Assembly: GCF_020511115.1 (NCBI RefSeq)
Contig: NZ_JAJAVH010000014.1
Location: 62,001-126,000, forward strand
From: Luteimonas panaciterrae
Lineage (GTDB): Bacteria; Pseudomonadota; Gammaproteobacteria; Xanthomonadales; Xanthomonadaceae
Direction of reading: 5' to 3'
Length of the DNA: 64,000 nucleotides
Shown here piece by piece: positions 47,174 through 56,168 of this stretch. Position 1 is the first letter of the stretch. Every line of letters starts with the position of its first letter. Under the pieces are notes generated by a model. That model was not told the origin of the DNA and made no database searches. It saw only the letters and a program-made list of their open reading frames with translations. The translations under genes were made by a program, and so were the position numbers.

Positions 47174-48355
47174 TCAATTCCCGTACAGCCGGTTGCGCAA
47201 TGCGACCGTGGATTGATAGACGGTGCGATAGCGGCCATCGTTGGGCAGCGTGAATCCCACGCCCAGGGACGATGGCGAGACGGCCGCCTCCGCCTGGGCC
47301 GACCCGGCGCGACTATCGCTTGCGGCCAGCAGCCCGACCTGCACCAGACCGACCCGGCGCCAGCTGTTGTCCGCGGGCGTGACCGCGTTGACGGTTGCCG
47401 CCGTGCCCACGCGATCGACGTAACCCGTCGGCGGGTTGGCGGCGTTCAACTCGCGATCCTGGCCGTACAGCAACTGCAGGTTCTCGACCCCTTCGACCAG
47501 TTCCTGCTGGTCGGATTCGAGCGTGCCGCCTGGCGTGGTCCGGAATCGCACGCGATAGAGAGCAGGCCGCGGATTCGCATCGTCGTTGAGACCGATGTAG
47601 TACACGACGCTCTCGGCGCGATACAGCATCGCCTGACCCGCGGTGAACACCTTGCTGAAAGAGGTTTCGTTTTCCGGCGCATCGTCGTCCATGACGATCA
47701 TCCCGGTGGTGCTGTCTTCCCCCGCTTCGAACACGGTGGCATTCATGCAATCGGCCACGCCGAACAGGCCGGGATTGTCGACGCCGCTACGCAGCACGTC
47801 CCAGCGCGCGGCATCGAATGAGAACGTCGGAGCGCCACCCGAACCACCGATGGCGGTGATCGGCACGCCCTCGGGAGCGAAATAGCGCAACGCGATGATG
47901 TCGCTGCCGGCGATGCGATTGTCCGTCGCATCGGCGATCTCGGCCGGCAACGCGGGAGTGAACGCCGTGCCGCCCGCCGTGGGGTTCTCCGAGATCGTCA
48001 CGCCGGTGGCGCCAGGCGCGGTGCCCGTGGCCTCGTAGCCGCGAATCGATACCCCGAACTGCAAGCCTTCCTCGGCGCCGGCACCGAATGTCGTATCCAG
48101 CCCGCTTGGAGACTGCTGCGCGTGCGCCTGATCGTTGACGCAGCCGAAATGCCCGGCCATGCGGATATCGCGCTGCAGGTAGTCGACCGCGAACCGGCCA
48201 TTCTCCTGCGTCCGGCTCAAGCCTTCCGACAATTGGTAGGACGCGCGCGAAGCACTGAACACCTGCAACAACCCCAGCATCAGGATCGTGCCGATCAGCA
48301 TCGCGATCATGAGTTCGATCAGGGAGAGGCCCTGACTGTTGCGCCGCATGTTCAT
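47174..48355 (-). CDS. pilW: Type IV pilus minor pilin PilW
   Basis: The 393-residue protein has a prepilin leader MNMRRNSQG cut before LSLIELMIAMLIGTILMLGLLQVF, followed by the PilW-typical ENGRFAVDYLQRDIRMAGHFGC block and a long soluble domain. The ATG at 48355 overlaps the pilV stop by four bases, so translation of the two is coupled. PilW is a core component of the minor pilin tip complex. Confidence 0.92.
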   Translation of the reverse strand: MNMRRNSQGLSLIELMIAMLIGTILMLGLLQVFSASRASYQLSEGLSRTQENGRFAVDYLQRDIRMAGHFGCVNDQAHAQQSPSGLDTTFGAGAEEGLQFGVSIRGYEATGTAPGATGVTISENPTAGGTAFTPALPAEIADATDNRIAGSDIIALRYFAPEGVPITAIGGSGGAPTFSFDAARWDVLRSGVDNPGLFGVADCMNATVFEAGEDSTTGMIVMDDDAPENETSFSKVFTAGQAMLYRAESVVYYIGLNDDANPRPALYRVRFRTTPGGTLESDQQELVEGVENLQLLYGQDRELNAANPPTGYVDRVGTAATVNAVTPADNSWRRVGLVQVGLLAASDSRAGSAQAEAAVSPSSLGVGFTLPNDGRYRTVYQSTVALRNRLYGN

Positions 48356-48825
48356 AGCCGGGTCGTCGCCTCGAAGGTGAGCGGGTCGGAGCCGACGGTC
48401 CAACGCTCGTCATCCCAGCTGATGGCCACCGTGACCTGATCGTCAGCAGCCTGGGTCACGCTGGCTGTCGCGCCGGCACCCAGCGTCCTGCCCAGGCGGC
48501 AGCGCCACGCCGTGAGGTACTGCGTCGTGGTCAAACCGTTGCCGACGGCCGGCACGCAGGACGTCGCGCTGGTCGTGGCCGTATAGGTGCCCTCGTAGGC
48601 GGCGACATTGATTCGATTGACTCGGATCTGATCGAGCAGCTCGTACGCCATGTTCGTGGCCTGGGTACGGTAGTTCGAGCTTTCCGCATAGCGCACGCTC
48701 ATGGTCTGCAGCATCGCCAGACCGAGCAGTCCGAAGGACAGCACCAGGATCGCGATCAGCACCTCGATCAGGCTGAAGCCGCGCATGGCGCGCGCGGCAC
48801 CCATGCGGTGATGTTGCGAACTCAT
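48352..48825 (-). CDS. pilV: Type IV pilus minor pilin PilV
   Basis: The 157-residue prepilin has leader ending AMRG before FSLIEVLIAILVLSFGLLGLAMLQ, then a soluble domain with a cysteine pair (ATSCVPAV and AWRCRLG). The ATG at 48825 overlaps the fimT stop by four bases; an internal ATG at the MRGFSLIE position gives a shorter leader and cannot be excluded. Encoded between fimT and pilW. Confidence 0.9.
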   Translation of the reverse strand: MSSQHHRMGAARAMRGFSLIEVLIAILVLSFGLLGLAMLQTMSVRYAESSNYRTQATNMAYELLDQIRVNRINVAAYEGTYTATTSATSCVPAVGNGLTTTQYLTAWRCRLGRTLGAGATASVTQAADDQVTVAISWDDERWTVGSDPLTFEATTRL

Positions 48826-49340
48826 GAGCAAGCCTCCCTGGGCTGGGCGCTCGCCCGGCCCGTGGTCGTGATCTCCAGCCTGACCTGCAGATCGGAGTTC
48901 CCGCACTCCTTCGCCCGGAGGACGACTTCCTGATCGTCCGCGTTGGCGCGTCGGCCGCGGTTGTCGAAGGTGATCACGCCATCCTCCGGCCCGGTGATCG
49001 TCATCCTGTCGTTCGCCTCGACGAAGCGCACGAGCGTTTCGCCGGCATCGATCGTGCCGTCACCGTTGGTGTCATCCCAGACCAGCCATCCCCCGCTCCA
49101 GTCGTCGGCGCAGGCGGCACCGTCCGTGCTTCCGCAGACGCTGGCCGGCCGCGCGCTGCGGATGGCCTCGCTGCGCGCGAGCGTGAGTGAGGCGATCATT
49201 TCGTTGGTCGCCGTGGCGAGACGATTGGAGCGCATGACACCCTCAAAGCTGGGGAACGCGATAGCAGCGAGGACTGCCAGCACAGCCACTGTGATCATCA
49301 GTTCCACGAGTGTGAAACCGCGTGCCGGCCCCAATCGCAT
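48822..49340 (-). CDS. fimT: Type IV pilus minor pilin FimT/FimU (GspH family)
   Basis: The 172-residue prepilin has leader MRLGPARG before FTLVELMITVAVLAVLAAIAFPSFEGVMRSNRLATATNEM, and a GspH domain with WSGGWLVWDDTNGDG. A strong purine-rich ribosome-binding region (GGGGAGGGGGT) precedes the ATG at 49340. It is the first gene of the six-gene operon. In related species FimT also contributes to DNA uptake. A second FimT/GspH protein is encoded at 40709. Confidence 0.92.
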   Translation of the reverse strand: MRLGPARGFTLVELMITVAVLAVLAAIAFPSFEGVMRSNRLATATNEMIASLTLARSEAIRSARPASVCGSTDGAACADDWSGGWLVWDDTNGDGTIDAGETLVRFVEANDRMTITGPEDGVITFDNRGRRANADDQEVVLRAKECGNSDLQVRLEITTTGRASAQPREACS

Positions 49341-49466
49341 ATGTACCCCCTCCCCTCGATATGCCAAGGTTAGCGGCCCGCCATCGGCGGGCAAGCGGAT
49401 TCGGGACAAGCGGTCGGATGGCTCCGACGGACGCATGCGACCGGCCCACTCGTATCATGTGACCCA

Positions 49467-50519
49467 ATGCCCACTTCTTCTCCACAACGCAGTCCGCAGC
49501 ACAGTCCGCTCGACACCTTGTGGCAAGCGCCCGCGATCGCCTGGATGCTGTTCGCCGGTGAAGCGTTGGCGCTGGTTCTCGCGCTCGCGCCAAGCAGCGA
49601 GGAGCATCGACTGCGTTATTTCGGACTGGTCTCGATCGCCATCCAGTGGACGCTGTTGTGGACGCTCGCCGCCACTTACCTGATTCGCAAACCGCTGCGC
49701 GTGCTTCCGCCGCAGCGCATCGCGTATGTCGTGCTCGCCATCCTGCTGTTCAACACCTGGGGCATCACCGAACTGATCGGATTCCTGTTCCGCGACACCT
49801 GGCAGATCACGCGCGAGCAATGGTCGTGGACGCAATGGCGCGTGCTTGGAATCATCACCACAGTCGGCATCTTCGGCCTGGCCGCGTTCCAGAACCAATG
49901 GCGCACGCGACAGATGGCGCTGCGCGCCAAGCAGTCACAACTGGAAGCACTGCAGGCCCGCATCCGCCCGCACTTCTTGTTCAACACCTTGAACACGGGT
50001 GCGGCGCTCGTGCATCAGCAACCCGAGGCCGCCGAACGCGTGTTGCTGGATCTGGCCGATCTGTTCCGGGCGGCATTGGCCGGCCCGCGCGAGATTTCGC
50101 TCGACGACGAACTGTCGCTGGTGCGCCGCTATCTCGAAATCGAAGCGTTCCGGCTCGGCGACCGATTGAAGATCCACTGGCATCTCCCACAAGCCATGCC
50201 CGCGGTCAACGTTCCCGCCCTGTCGATCCAGCCGTTGGTGGAGAACGCCATCCGGCACGGCATTGAGCGGATTCCCGCCGGTGGCGATGTCGAGATCGCG
50301 GTGACCGTCACGCCCAACGCCGTGACGGTCCGCATCACCAACCCCGTGCCGCCCGCCGGAGAGCGCTCGCATGGCCATCAAGTGGGCTTGAGCGCCTCGC
50401 AGGTACGCATCGAAGCACTGACGGGCGGCCGCGGCAGCGTGCGAATCCAGAGCGACGGACAGCGGTTCTACGCCACCGTGCGGCTGCCTCTCAATTCGAG
50501 CGAAGCGAGCGGGAGCTAG
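49467..50519 (+). CDS. LytS/AlgZ-type sensor histidine kinase without an adjacent regulator
   Basis: The 350-residue protein has four hydrophobic segments in residues 20-145, then the His_kinase domain with phosphoacceptor His169 in RPHFLFNTLN, the LSIQPLVENAIRHGIE N-box (about residue 255) and a degenerate G1 box (ITNPVPP in place of a DNGxG sequence). This matches AlgZ/FimS-type kinases, which control pili, twitching and exopolysaccharide with the AlgR regulator in Pseudomonas. No LytTR response regulator is adjacent: the next gene is ppnN on the opposite strand. It is divergent from the pilin operon (126 bases apart), hinting at control of those genes. Confidence 0.9.
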   Translation: MPTSSPQRSPQHSPLDTLWQAPAIAWMLFAGEALALVLALAPSSEEHRLRYFGLVSIAIQWTLLWTLAATYLIRKPLRVLPPQRIAYVVLAILLFNTWGITELIGFLFRDTWQITREQWSWTQWRVLGIITTVGIFGLAAFQNQWRTRQMALRAKQSQLEALQARIRPHFLFNTLNTGAALVHQQPEAAERVLLDLADLFRAALAGPREISLDDELSLVRRYLEIEAFRLGDRLKIHWHLPQAMPAVNVPALSIQPLVENAIRHGIERIPAGGDVEIAVTVTPNAVTVRITNPVPPAGERSHGHQVGLSASQVRIEALTGGRGSVRIQSDGQRFYATVRLPLNSSEASGS

Positions 50520-50546
50520 CGCCCCCGCCTCAACAATTCAGCCGGA

Positions 50547-51941
50547 TCAGGCCAGCACTTCGTAGCACGGACGATATTCGCCCGCGATCTTCATGCGACG
50601 CTGCTCGACGAACGCGCGCAGCAACGCATCCAGCGCCTGCATCATGTCGGTGTCGCCGTGGATCTGGAACGGCCCGAACTGCTCGATGCGCCGCATGCCG
50701 TCTTCCTTGACGTTGCCGGCGACGATGCCGGAGAACGCGCGACGCAGATCGGCCGCCAGCTCGTGCGGCTTGCGCCCATGATGCAAATCGAGCCCGGCCA
50801 TCGCCTCGTGCGTGGGCGCGAACGGCTGCTGGAACGTGAGCGGAATCGTCAGCGCCCAGTTGAAATAGAACGAATCCTTCTGCGCGATGCGGTACTCACG
50901 CACCTTGGCGATACCGGTCGTCATGCGCTTGGCCACGGCCGCCGGGTCGCCAACGATGATCTCGTAGCGATCCGTCGCCGCATCGCCGAGCGTGAGACGG
51001 ATGAACTTGTCGATCTGCTCGAAGTACGGCGCCGCCGCCACCGGTCCGGTGAGGATCAGCGGGAACGGCAGCTGCGCGTTTTCCTCACGCAACAGAATGC
51101 CGAGCAGATACAGGATTTCCTCCGCCGTGCCGACGCCACCGGGGAAGACGATGATGCCGTGACCCAGGCGCACGAACGCTTCGAGACGTTTCTCGATGTC
51201 CGGCATGATCACCAGGTGATTCACGATCGGGTTCGGCGATTCGGCCGCAATGATGCCCGGCTCGGTGATGCCGATGTAGCGCGTGCGGCGCTTGCGCTGC
51301 TTGGCGTGGGCAATCGTCGCGCCCTTCATCGGTCCCTTCATCGCGCCCGGGCCGCAGCCGGTGCAGATGTCGAGCCCGCGCAGGCCGAGTTCGTAGCCCA
51401 CGTCCTTGGTGTATTCGTATTCGTCGCGGCTGATGGAATGGCCACCCCAGCACACGACCAGATTGGGCTCGGCCGGCTGCAGGATGCGCGCATTGCGCAG
51501 CAGGCCGAACACCGCGTTGGTCAGCCCCGCGGAAGATTCGAGGTCGGCCGCGTACTCCGGCCCCAGCTCGATGGCGGTATAGGCCAGGTCGCGCACGACC
51601 GCGAACAGCAGCTCCGCGACGCCGCGGATGATCTCGCCATCCACGAACGCCATCGCCGGCGCGTTGATCAGATCGATGCGCACACCGCGATCCTGCTGCA
51701 GCACCTGGATGTCGAAATCCGGATACAGCTCCTGCGCGGCGCGCGGATCATCGGAAGCGCTGCCGCTGGTCAGCACCGCCAGCGCGCAGCGGCGCAGCAG
51801 CTCGTGCATGCCGCCGCTGGAAGCGTCCTTCAGCCGCGCGACCTCGTCACGCGAGAGCACATCCAGCCCGCCCTTCGGATAGATCCGGGCGTTCACCACC
51901 GGCAGCGCCTTCGCCGCCGTACTCGTCTCGGTCATTTTCAT
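50547..51941 (-). CDS. ppnN: Pyrimidine/purine nucleotide 5'-monophosphate nucleosidase PpnN
   Basis: The 464-residue enzyme cleaves nucleoside monophosphates to base and ribose 5-phosphate, and in E. coli its activity is tuned by (p)ppGpp. It has an N-terminal domain (ARIYPKGGLDVLSRDEVARL) and the LOG/Rossmann catalytic domain: CWGGHSISRDEYEYT, GCGPGAMKGPMKGA and the FPGGVGTAEEILYLLG motif (about residue 270). A C-terminal domain ends CYEVLA. AGAGAC lies close to the first ATG, supporting the start at 51941. Confidence 0.95.
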   Translation of the reverse strand: MKMTETSTAAKALPVVNARIYPKGGLDVLSRDEVARLKDASSGGMHELLRRCALAVLTSGSASDDPRAAQELYPDFDIQVLQQDRGVRIDLINAPAMAFVDGEIIRGVAELLFAVVRDLAYTAIELGPEYAADLESSAGLTNAVFGLLRNARILQPAEPNLVVCWGGHSISRDEYEYTKDVGYELGLRGLDICTGCGPGAMKGPMKGATIAHAKQRKRRTRYIGITEPGIIAAESPNPIVNHLVIMPDIEKRLEAFVRLGHGIIVFPGGVGTAEEILYLLGILLREENAQLPFPLILTGPVAAAPYFEQIDKFIRLTLGDAATDRYEIIVGDPAAVAKRMTTGIAKVREYRIAQKDSFYFNWALTIPLTFQQPFAPTHEAMAGLDLHHGRKPHELAADLRRAFSGIVAGNVKEDGMRRIEQFGPFQIHGDTDMMQALDALLRAFVEQRRMKIAGEYRPCYEVLA

Positions 51942-51987
51942 CGTGTCTCTTCTTGATACCGCCGGACTTTAACGCAAACCCGGCGGC

Positions 51988-52019
51988 AAAAAAACGGCCG
52001 GGTCGCCCCGGCCGTTTTT
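51988..52019 (-). terminator. Terminator after the Oar-like receptor gene
   Basis: Arms ACGGCCGGG (51994-52002) and CCCGGCCGT (52007-52015) enclose four bases, with seven A residues before and five T residues after on the plus strand. On the minus strand it lies 24 bases past the receptor stop and runs into T residues. It could work in both directions. Confidence 0.9.
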
Positions 52020-52042
52020 CGTTGCTGCGGCTCAGCGCTACA

Positions 52043-55000
52043 TCAGAACTTGTAGCGGAAGCCCACCTGCACCGACCACTGCGAGACACCGACGTTGAAA
52101 CCGTCGGCATCGGCGTTGGCCACGGCCGGCGCCTCCGGGCTGGTGAAGTTGTAGATGTACTTGCCGCTCGTGGGATCGATGCCGGTGGCACGCAGCACCG
52201 TGGCGTCGGCGAAGAAGCCGTAGTCGTAGATGTGGCCCCAGTCCTTGTCGATCAGGTTGCCGACGTTCTGGATGTCCAGCCAGATCTCCGACTTGTGACC
52301 CTTGAAGAAGCCCGGCAGCTCCTGGCTGATGCGGATGTCGAAGGTGTTCACCCAATCGCCACGGAAGCCATTGCGCGGCGCTGCCTGGCCGGCGTAACGG
52401 GCGAGTTCGGGATGCTTCGACAGCCATTCGAAGAACTGCTGCTCCATCTGCGCGCCGCCACTGAACACCACGTCGCCAGGACCCGCCGGCACGTAGAACA
52501 GATCGTTGACGCGGCTGTCGCCGTTGACGTCATTGGAGTAGATGTAGCTGAACGGACGACCGCTGCGGCCTTCGTAGAACAGACCGATGCTGGTCTCGTA
52601 GTCGCCGAAGAACTTGTGCTTCCAGTTCAGAGCACCGGTGAGGCGATCCTTGATCTCGTAACGGGCCGTGTCGGCCTCGTCCTGGTTGATCTGGAAGATG
52701 TTGTTGTAGTTCCAGCCGGAGGTCGCGGTCGAGCTGGTCAGGCCGCTGACTTCTTCGGCATTGGTGTGGGTGTAACCCAGCGACCAGGACCAGTCGCTCT
52801 CGGCGCTCCACGGCTTTTCCAGGCTGACGGTGAACTGGTTGCTCTTGCCCTTGTCGGTGTTGTCGAGCAACAGCACATCGCCGAAGCGCGAATCGCGATT
52901 GGCGCGGGCGCTGCTGAAGGTGTTCGAGTTGCGCCAGTACAGCAGACGGCCGTCCTGACCCACGGACGGGCCGGTCTGGCTGGCGCTGTTCGGCGCGCCG
53001 ACGTCCAGACGCTGGTAGTACAGCGCCGACTTGACGTCGGTGAGCAGCAACTCGGCCGAGAACACGATGCCGTACCACGGCAGTTCGTGGTCGATCGCCA
53101 GGTTGGCCTTCCACACCGACGGCAGTTCGAAGTCTGGTGCGATGAAGTTGATGTTCTGGCGCGGGGTCGACGGCGTGCTGCCGCTGGCGAACTCTTCGAC
53201 CTGGGTGTAGTTCAGACCGGTGGTGTTGTAGGCGTTGCTCAGCCACACCTGCGGCGAATCACCCTGGAACAGACCGACGCCGCCGCGCAACTGCGTCGGA
53301 CGCTCGGTGGCGAAGGTGTAGTTGAAGCCGAAGCGCGGCTGCCACAGCCACTTGTCGCCGCCGGTATCGCTGTTGTCGTAGCCGTAGACTTGCTGCGCGA
53401 GCGGGTTGTATTCCGGATCGCTGTCGATCTTGAAGCTGTCGCCGCGCACGCCGAAGGTCAAGGTCAGCTTGTCGTTGACGTACCACTTGTCCTGCACGAA
53501 CAGGCCCAGCGACTTGTAGGTGTAGTCGGCGGCCATGTTGTTGACGTCGCCGCCAACCGGATTGCGGAACTGGCGGTAGCTCCAGGTGCCGTTACGGAAA
53601 TCGTTGAGGCTGTTGTAGATGTAGGAACCGTCGACGAACGGCGCGTAGAGGTTGAAGATCTCGTTGGTCGCGTAGTCGAAGCCGAACTTCACTTCGTGAT
53701 CGCCGAGGTTGAAGATACCGGCGCCGTAGTAGTTCCAGGTCTTGGTGAACAGATCGTTGTACTGCGAGTTCGATTCCGTGCCGAGCCACAGTGCCGGGTT
53801 CTGGCCGACGCCATCCGCGTTCGGGGCGCCGTAGGCGATCTTGACTTCCGGCGTACCGGAGGTCGGCGTGTTGCGGATCGCCGAATAGTCGCGGTACGAG
53901 ACCTTGAACTCGGTCGAGAAGGTATCGGTCCAGTCGCTGAACAGCTGGGCGACGTAGCTCTCGACGGTCTTGTCGTGCTGATACCAGTAGGAGCTCAGCG
54001 AAGCGGAACCGGTGTTGCCGGCGTTGAAGCCGTTGAGGCGCAGCTTGCTCTGCTCGAGCTTGCTGTAGCGGAAGTCGGCGCGGTGCTGGTCGTTGATGTT
54101 CCAGTCCAGCTTGATCGCGTATTCCTCGAGATCGGTATCGCTGTTGCTGCTCAGGCCGCCGGCCTCGAAGCCGCCGAAGTTGCTGTTGCCGGCGCGGGCG
54201 ATATCCGCCGCTTCGGTCGCATCCGCCGGATCGATCCGGCCAATGCCCAGCGGGCTGTTGGCGATGTCGGCGCCGGGCGCCGCCTGCTTGAACTTCTCGT
54301 AGTTGGCGAAGAAGAACAGCTTGTCCTTGACGATCGGGCCGCCGAGGGTGAAACCGTAGGTTTCTTCCTTGGTGAAGCCGTTGAAGGGCTCGCCTTCCGG
54401 ATCGTCGCCGAACCAGTCGCCGTCACGGTAGGTGCCGTACACCGAACCGTGGAATTCGTTGGTACCGGACTTGGTCACGGCATCGACCACCGCGCCGGTG
54501 CCACCGGTGATGGTGACGTCGTAGTTGGCCAGATCGACGTTGATGGCTTCGATCGCTTCCATCGACACCGGCTGACGGCGCGTCGGCATGTTGTTGCCTT
54601 CCAGGCCGAAGGTGTCGCTGGCGGAGACGCCGTCGATGCGGATGGCGTTGTAACGCGGGTTCTGACCACCGGCGCTGATGCTGCCCGAGGCGCGGTCGAC
54701 GAAGGCCACGCGCGGATCGAGGCGCATGTAGTCCTGGATGTTGCCGCCGATCGACGGCAGCGCGTCGATGGTCTGGCGCGTGACGTTGGTGCCGGTGCCC
54801 ATCTTCGAGGCGCTGAACACTTCCGAGCCGCCGGCGGCGATCGCCTGCACGGTACCCAGCGTGGTGACGTCGTTATTCAGCTGCGCATCGATCGTGCTGA
54901 TCTGGTTCAGGGTGAGGAAGACGTTCTCTTCCGTATCGGTACCGGACCCCGCCTTGTTGACGGTGATGCTGTACGGACCACCCACGCGCAGACCGCGCGC

Positions 55001-55216
55001 GGTGTAACGACCGTTGGCGTCGGTGGTGGCACGGCTCACGGTGCCCGACTCGACGTGGGTGATGGTGACTTCAGCCCCCGCAACCGGCTGGCCATCGGCG
55101 CCAGTGACCAGGCCGCCGACGCCGGCGGAGGTGCTTTGTGCAAAGGCGGGCGCTGCAGCGAGCGCGGCGATCAGACCGAGCGACAGCTTGGAGAGTCGGA
55201 CGCGGGATTGCTTCAT
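52043..55216 (-). CDS. Oar-like TonB-dependent receptor with N-terminal carboxypeptidase-regulatory domain
   Basis: The 1057-residue protein has a signal peptide (LSLGLIAALAAAPAFAQS), a carboxypeptidase-regulatory-like beta domain (residues about 28-110: GLVTGADGQPVAGAEVTITHVESGTVSRATTDANGRYTARGLRVGG), a plug (IDALPSIGGNIQDYMRLDPRVAF, then VDAVTKSGTNEFHGSVYG) and a long barrel ending SVQVGFRYKF. This is the Oar/OmpA-related receptor type, known in Xanthomonas and Caulobacter relatives, whose ligand is often unclear. It stands alone between ppnN and marC with its own terminator. Pho-box-like repeats upstream suggest phosphate-starvation control and thus a phosphorus-containing ligand; this is inference. 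Confidence 0.93.
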   Translation of the reverse strand: MKQSRVRLSKLSLGLIAALAAAPAFAQSTSAGVGGLVTGADGQPVAGAEVTITHVESGTVSRATTDANGRYTARGLRVGGPYSITVNKAGSGTDTEENVFLTLNQISTIDAQLNNDVTTLGTVQAIAAGGSEVFSASKMGTGTNVTRQTIDALPSIGGNIQDYMRLDPRVAFVDRASGSISAGGQNPRYNAIRIDGVSASDTFGLEGNNMPTRRQPVSMEAIEAINVDLANYDVTITGGTGAVVDAVTKSGTNEFHGSVYGTYRDGDWFGDDPEGEPFNGFTKEETYGFTLGGPIVKDKLFFFANYEKFKQAAPGADIANSPLGIGRIDPADATEAADIARAGNSNFGGFEAGGLSSNSDTDLEEYAIKLDWNINDQHRADFRYSKLEQSKLRLNGFNAGNTGSASLSSYWYQHDKTVESYVAQLFSDWTDTFSTEFKVSYRDYSAIRNTPTSGTPEVKIAYGAPNADGVGQNPALWLGTESNSQYNDLFTKTWNYYGAGIFNLGDHEVKFGFDYATNEIFNLYAPFVDGSYIYNSLNDFRNGTWSYRQFRNPVGGDVNNMAADYTYKSLGLFVQDKWYVNDKLTLTFGVRGDSFKIDSDPEYNPLAQQVYGYDNSDTGGDKWLWQPRFGFNYTFATERPTQLRGGVGLFQGDSPQVWLSNAYNTTGLNYTQVEEFASGSTPSTPRQNINFIAPDFELPSVWKANLAIDHELPWYGIVFSAELLLTDVKSALYYQRLDVGAPNSASQTGPSVGQDGRLLYWRNSNTFSSARANRDSRFGDVLLLDNTDKGKSNQFTVSLEKPWSAESDWSWSLGYTHTNAEEVSGLTSSTATSGWNYNNIFQINQDEADTARYEIKDRLTGALNWKHKFFGDYETSIGLFYEGRSGRPFSYIYSNDVNGDSRVNDLFYVPAGPGDVVFSGGAQMEQQFFEWLSKHPELARYAGQAAPRNGFRGDWVNTFDIRISQELPGFFKGHKSEIWLDIQNVGNLIDKDWGHIYDYGFFADATVLRATGIDPTSGKYIYNFTSPEAPAVANADADGFNVGVSQWSVQVGFRYKF

Positions 55217-55568
55217 GGGTGATGGCCTCGAAAGCAGTTTTGGACGATTGGATGAATGACGCGCGCAGACGCGCATCAAAGAAGAAATTTCGAAATGGGA
55301 TGTCCCCAACCCCTTGCGTCCCTGCACACGGCCGTCACGCGGGGTTAACAACAGGTTAACACGATAGCCGGGCTGCATGACAGTCAAATGACTGTTTTTC
55401 GCAACCATCACAGTGTGCCCGATCCACGCCAGAATTTCGTGGAGCCAGGACTCTAAAAAAGACATTCCGGGACTTGAATGTCGACATCCGATGACCGTGA
55501 TCTATCGGCATTGTCTGCAGGGATGCCTCAGCAATCCCCGCTAAGTACTTGTCGATTCGTTTCGACGT
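55217..55568. other. 352-bp leader and promoter region of the Oar-like receptor gene
   Basis: The region between marC stop and the receptor ATG contains two sets of 11-bp-period direct repeats (annotated separately) and no ORF. The 127 bases nearest the gene are purine-rich with no evident hairpin; the leader is long for a simple promoter. A clear -10 box next to the repeats cannot be picked. Confidence 0.5.
55344..55394 (-). promoter_or_regulatory. Tandem Pho-box-like repeats
   Basis: On the minus strand, CAGTCATTTGACTGTCAT (55394 down to 55377) has two 7-base half-sites, CAGTCAT and CTGTCAT, with a 4-base spacer, matching the PhoB half-site CTGTCAT at six and seven of seven positions. A second, weaker pair TGTTAAC-CTGT-TGTTAAC (55361 to 55344) has the same 11-base period. 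PhoB activates promoters bearing such repeats near -35. Confidence 0.55.
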
Positions 55569-56168
55569 TCAGACAGTCGGCCCAAGCCGCAGATAGGTAC
55601 TGATGCCGTCGAGGAACATCTGCACGGAAATCGCCACCAGCAGCATGCCCATCAGGCGCTCGATGGCGATCAAGGCACGGCCGCCGAGCAGTTTGTAGAG
55701 CATGGTGGCCGAGAGCAGGATCACCGCCGTCGCTCCCCAGGCGATCAGCAAGGCAATGCTCCAGTCGTCCAGACGCGCGGGGTCGTTGCTGCCCATCAGC
55801 ATGACCGCGGCCATGCCGGAAGGTCCGGCGATCATCGGGATTGCGACTGGCACGATGAAGGGTTCGCCGCCGGGCAACTCGCCCATCAAGCCTTCCGGTG
55901 GCGGAAAAATCATGCGGATACCGATCAGGAACAACACGATGCCGCCGGCGATCGACACCGATTCCTGACGCAGATGCATCAGCTCCAGCGCGTACTTGCC
56001 GAACCACAGGAACAGCAGCAGCACCACCAGCGCGATGATCAGCTCGCGGATCAGCACCATGCGCTGACGTTTGGGCGTGAGCGGCCGCAGCAGGCTCAAG
56101 ACCACCGGCACGTTGCCGAGCGGATCGAGAATCAGGAACAGCAGCAGCGCGGCGGACGCGATCGTCAT
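55569..56168 (-). CDS. MarC-family inner-membrane protein
   Basis: The 199-residue protein has six hydrophobic segments and the MarC signatures FLILDPLGNVPVVLSLL near the N terminus and IPMIAGPSGMAAVMLMG in the middle. Members were once linked to multidrug resistance but have no established substrate. Its ATG overlaps the SDR stop by four bases, so it is the last gene of a grxD-SDR-marC run. Confidence 0.92.
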   Translation of the reverse strand: MTIASAALLLFLILDPLGNVPVVLSLLRPLTPKRQRMVLIRELIIALVVLLLFLWFGKYALELMHLRQESVSIAGGIVLFLIGIRMIFPPPEGLMGELPGGEPFIVPVAIPMIAGPSGMAAVMLMGSNDPARLDDWSIALLIAWGATAVILLSATMLYKLLGGRALIAIERLMGMLLVAISVQMFLDGISTYLRLGPTV

